Source of the DNA: an uncultured Ruminococcus sp. | GTDB taxonomy: Bacteria > Bacillota > Clostridia > Oscillospirales > Ruminococcaceae | DNA length: 5,593 bases | Reading direction: 5' to 3' | Assembly (NCBI GenBank): GCA_946183385.1 | Contig: CAMHBN010000141.1 | Coordinates: 1-5,593, forward strand | Program-made: the position numbers and the translations under genes | Notes under the pieces: generated by a model | What the model saw: only the letters and a program-made list of their open reading frames with translations | What the model was told of the DNA's origin: nothing | Database searches by the model: none | In this document: positions 4,699 through 5,593 of the stretch, in pieces | How the letters are laid out: each line of letters opens with the position of its first letter | How positions within the stretch are numbered: position 1 is the first letter of the stretch

Positions 4699-5469
4699 GT
4701 GAAGAAAAATCTGTTTTCCGATAACAAGCAAAATTCAAAGGGCTTCTATGCGGCTCTCGGTATCAGTGCCATTATGATAGGCTCCGCGTGCTGGTTCGCC
4801 TACGGGCAGGGCAAAAAGCTCACCGATGATCTCACCGCCAAGGACAGCCTTTCCGAGGCAGAGACTCCCGTAAACAAGCGTGCATACAATGTCCCGAAGG
4901 TGACGACTACTGTCAAGAGGACGACTGCTCCCGTGCGGACTGCCGTGTCCTTCACCGTCACGACCGTTGCCGCTCCGAACACTGAGGTGACTCTGCCCGC
5001 CGCCGCCATCAATTCAGGCGAGGGCGCGGAGGAAGCTCCCGTGGCGGCGGCAAAGCTCTCCGATGTGAGGTCCCCGCTCGAGGATATGAGCTTTATGATC
5101 ACGCCGTTTTCGGGCAGCGAGCTCGTCCGCAACGAGACTACGGGCTCGTGGCAGACCCACAACGGCACCGATTTCGCGGCTGATGTGGGTGCGGAGGTAT
5201 ACGCCGTTTCGAGCGGCGAGGTCTCTGAGGTCAAACACGACCCTGTGTGGGGCGTTACCGTCACAGTCGACCACAAGAACGGCTATATCACGCGGTACTG
5301 CGGGCTCTCGCAGGCGCTGTCCGTACAGAAGGGCGATAAGCTCGCGGGCGGCGACCTCATCGGTACGCTCGGCAATACCGCCGATATCGAGAGCGCCCTC
5401 ACTCCGCACCTGCACCTCGAAATGCTCCACAACGGCGCCTATATCGACCCGATGAGCGAATTGACGTAA
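4699..5469 (+). CDS. Membrane-anchored M23/LytM-family peptidase, SpoIIQ-like
   Basis: A 256-aa protein with a GTG start. A short basic cytoplasmic tail is followed by one membrane segment (about residues 16-36, from GFYAALGISAIM to the Trp/Phe/Ala/Tyr end). Next come a Thr/Val/Pro/Ala-rich extracytoplasmic linker (about 60-120) and a LytM domain (about 130-253). Zinc-site residues are visible: H154 and D158 in HNGTD, and H237-L-H239. The second catalytic His of active LytM enzymes, in the YxHL motif, is absent (YCGL, residues 200-203, G202). Single-anchor LytM proteins of this size with a GFYxAL membrane start resemble SpoIIQ, the forespore membrane protein that pairs with SpoIIIAH across the engulfment space. 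This protein may be structural or only weakly active. It could instead be another envelope LytM protein. It is monocistronic, divergent from the flavoprotein operon, and has no T-tract terminator. Confidence 0.87.
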   Translation: MKKNLFSDNKQNSKGFYAALGISAIMIGSACWFAYGQGKKLTDDLTAKDSLSEAETPVNKRAYNVPKVTTTVKRTTAPVRTAVSFTVTTVAAPNTEVTLPAAAINSGEGAEEAPVAAAKLSDVRSPLEDMSFMITPFSGSELVRNETTGSWQTHNGTDFAADVGAEVYAVSSGEVSEVKHDPVWGVTVTVDHKNGYITRYCGLSQALSVQKGDKLAGGDLIGTLGNTADIESALTPHLHLEMLHNGAYIDPMSELT

Positions 5470-5472
5470 GAG

Positions 5473-5493
5473 CTCAGAACTCAGAGCTCAGAT
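5473..5493 (+). repeat. Three tandem 7-bp units
   Basis: CTCAGAA, CTCAGAG and CTCAGAT follow one another just after the stop codon of the peptidase gene and abut a TGTAGGG element at 5494. The period is again 7 bp, though the unit sequence is unrelated to the AAT-CGG heptamers. Three units could arise by chance slippage. Confidence 0.6.
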
Positions 5494-5564
5494 TGTAGGG
5501 GCGGGCGCCCTCGCCCGCCCGCAGACAACCGACAAACTTGCGGGACGCCGGGTGACTCCCTACA
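5494..5564. repeat. MITE-like element with TGTAGGG/CCCTACA ends
   Basis: A 71-bp unit with TGTAGGG at 5494-5500 and CCCTACA at 5558-5564. The left hairpin is strong: GGGCGGGCG, loop CCCT, CGCCCGCCC (5499-5520). It is followed by ACCGACAAAC (5528-5537), shared with the complement of 4592-4601. The right end (from 5541) lies in the 53-bp exact repeat. The left hairpin is the first strong structure after the peptidase gene; without a T tract it is at best a weak terminator or an mRNA 3' stabiliser. Confidence 0.74.
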
Positions 5565-5593
5565 GTGTAGGGAGATGTCAGCGAAGCTGACAG
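5541..5593 (+). repeat. 53-bp exact direct repeat, copy 2, with start of another element
   Basis: Identical to 2735-2787. It holds the CCCTACA end of the preceding element, a single G, and TGTAGGG at 5566-5572 opening a further element like the one at 2760-2824. That element is cut by the window edge after its TGTCAGC/GCTGACA hairpin. Identity may continue beyond the window. Confidence 0.9.

Noticed and set aside
4523..4738. Minus-strand open frame of 71 codons across the divergent gap
   Set aside because: It runs through two repeat elements and the start of the SpoIIQ-like gene on the other strand, with no supporting initiation signal or recognisable domain.
5014..5430. Minus-strand open frame opposite the SpoIIQ-like gene
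   Set aside because: It is the antisense shadow of the peptidase gene; the conserved LytM motifs are all on the plus strand.
5494..5520. Intrinsic terminator after the SpoIIQ-like gene
   Set aside because: The hairpin is strong, but GCAGAC rather than a T tract follows it, and it belongs to a repeat family found in all gaps; it may still affect 3' end formation.

Overview
The window looks like chromosomal DNA of a spore-forming Gram-positive anaerobe of the Clostridia, most likely a Ruminococcus-type member of the Oscillospiraceae. This is inferred from strong GGAGG-type ribosome binding sites, sharp TATAAT promoters in AT-rich gaps between GC-rich genes, a MetRS with a C-terminal tRNA-binding domain, and a SpoIIQ-like LytM protein. 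The species cannot be fixed from sequence reading alone.

Layout. Four genes lie on the minus strand and one on the plus strand. At the left edge is the first 70 codons of serC (phosphoserine aminotransferase) with its own promoter. Next come metG (methionyl-tRNA synthetase, 413-2401) with a clear promoter and a clear intrinsic terminator, then a 346-bp gap packed with repeats. After the gap is a two-gene minus-strand operon: an FMN-type split-barrel flavoprotein (3945-4412), followed 3 bp later by a rhodanese/TtcA-type PP-loop fusion (2820-3941). A second repeat-filled gap separates this operon from a divergently transcribed membrane-anchored M23/LytM peptidase resembling SpoIIQ (4699-5469). 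A third block of the same repeats runs off the right edge.

How the genes relate. serC and metG are independent housekeeping units. The two operon genes are translationally coupled. The fusion protein probably thiolates tRNA or a related substrate, with its rhodanese domain handling the sulfur; the flavoprotein's substrate is unknown. The SpoIIQ-like protein suggests sporulation.

The most unusual content is non-coding. A family of TGTAGGG/CCCTACA-ended elements fills all three large gaps and also sits downstream of the metG terminator. The elements share a strict hairpin plan: an 8-bp stem, a 3-nt loop and an 8-bp stem, with fixed outer bases and an inner 4 bp that changes from copy to copy while remaining paired. 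They are mixed with heptamer tandem repeats. A 53-bp exact direct repeat flanks a segment of about 2.8 kb, and one element end supplies the stop codon of the TtcA-like gene. No CRISPR array, tRNA, rRNA, transposase gene or phage gene was seen.
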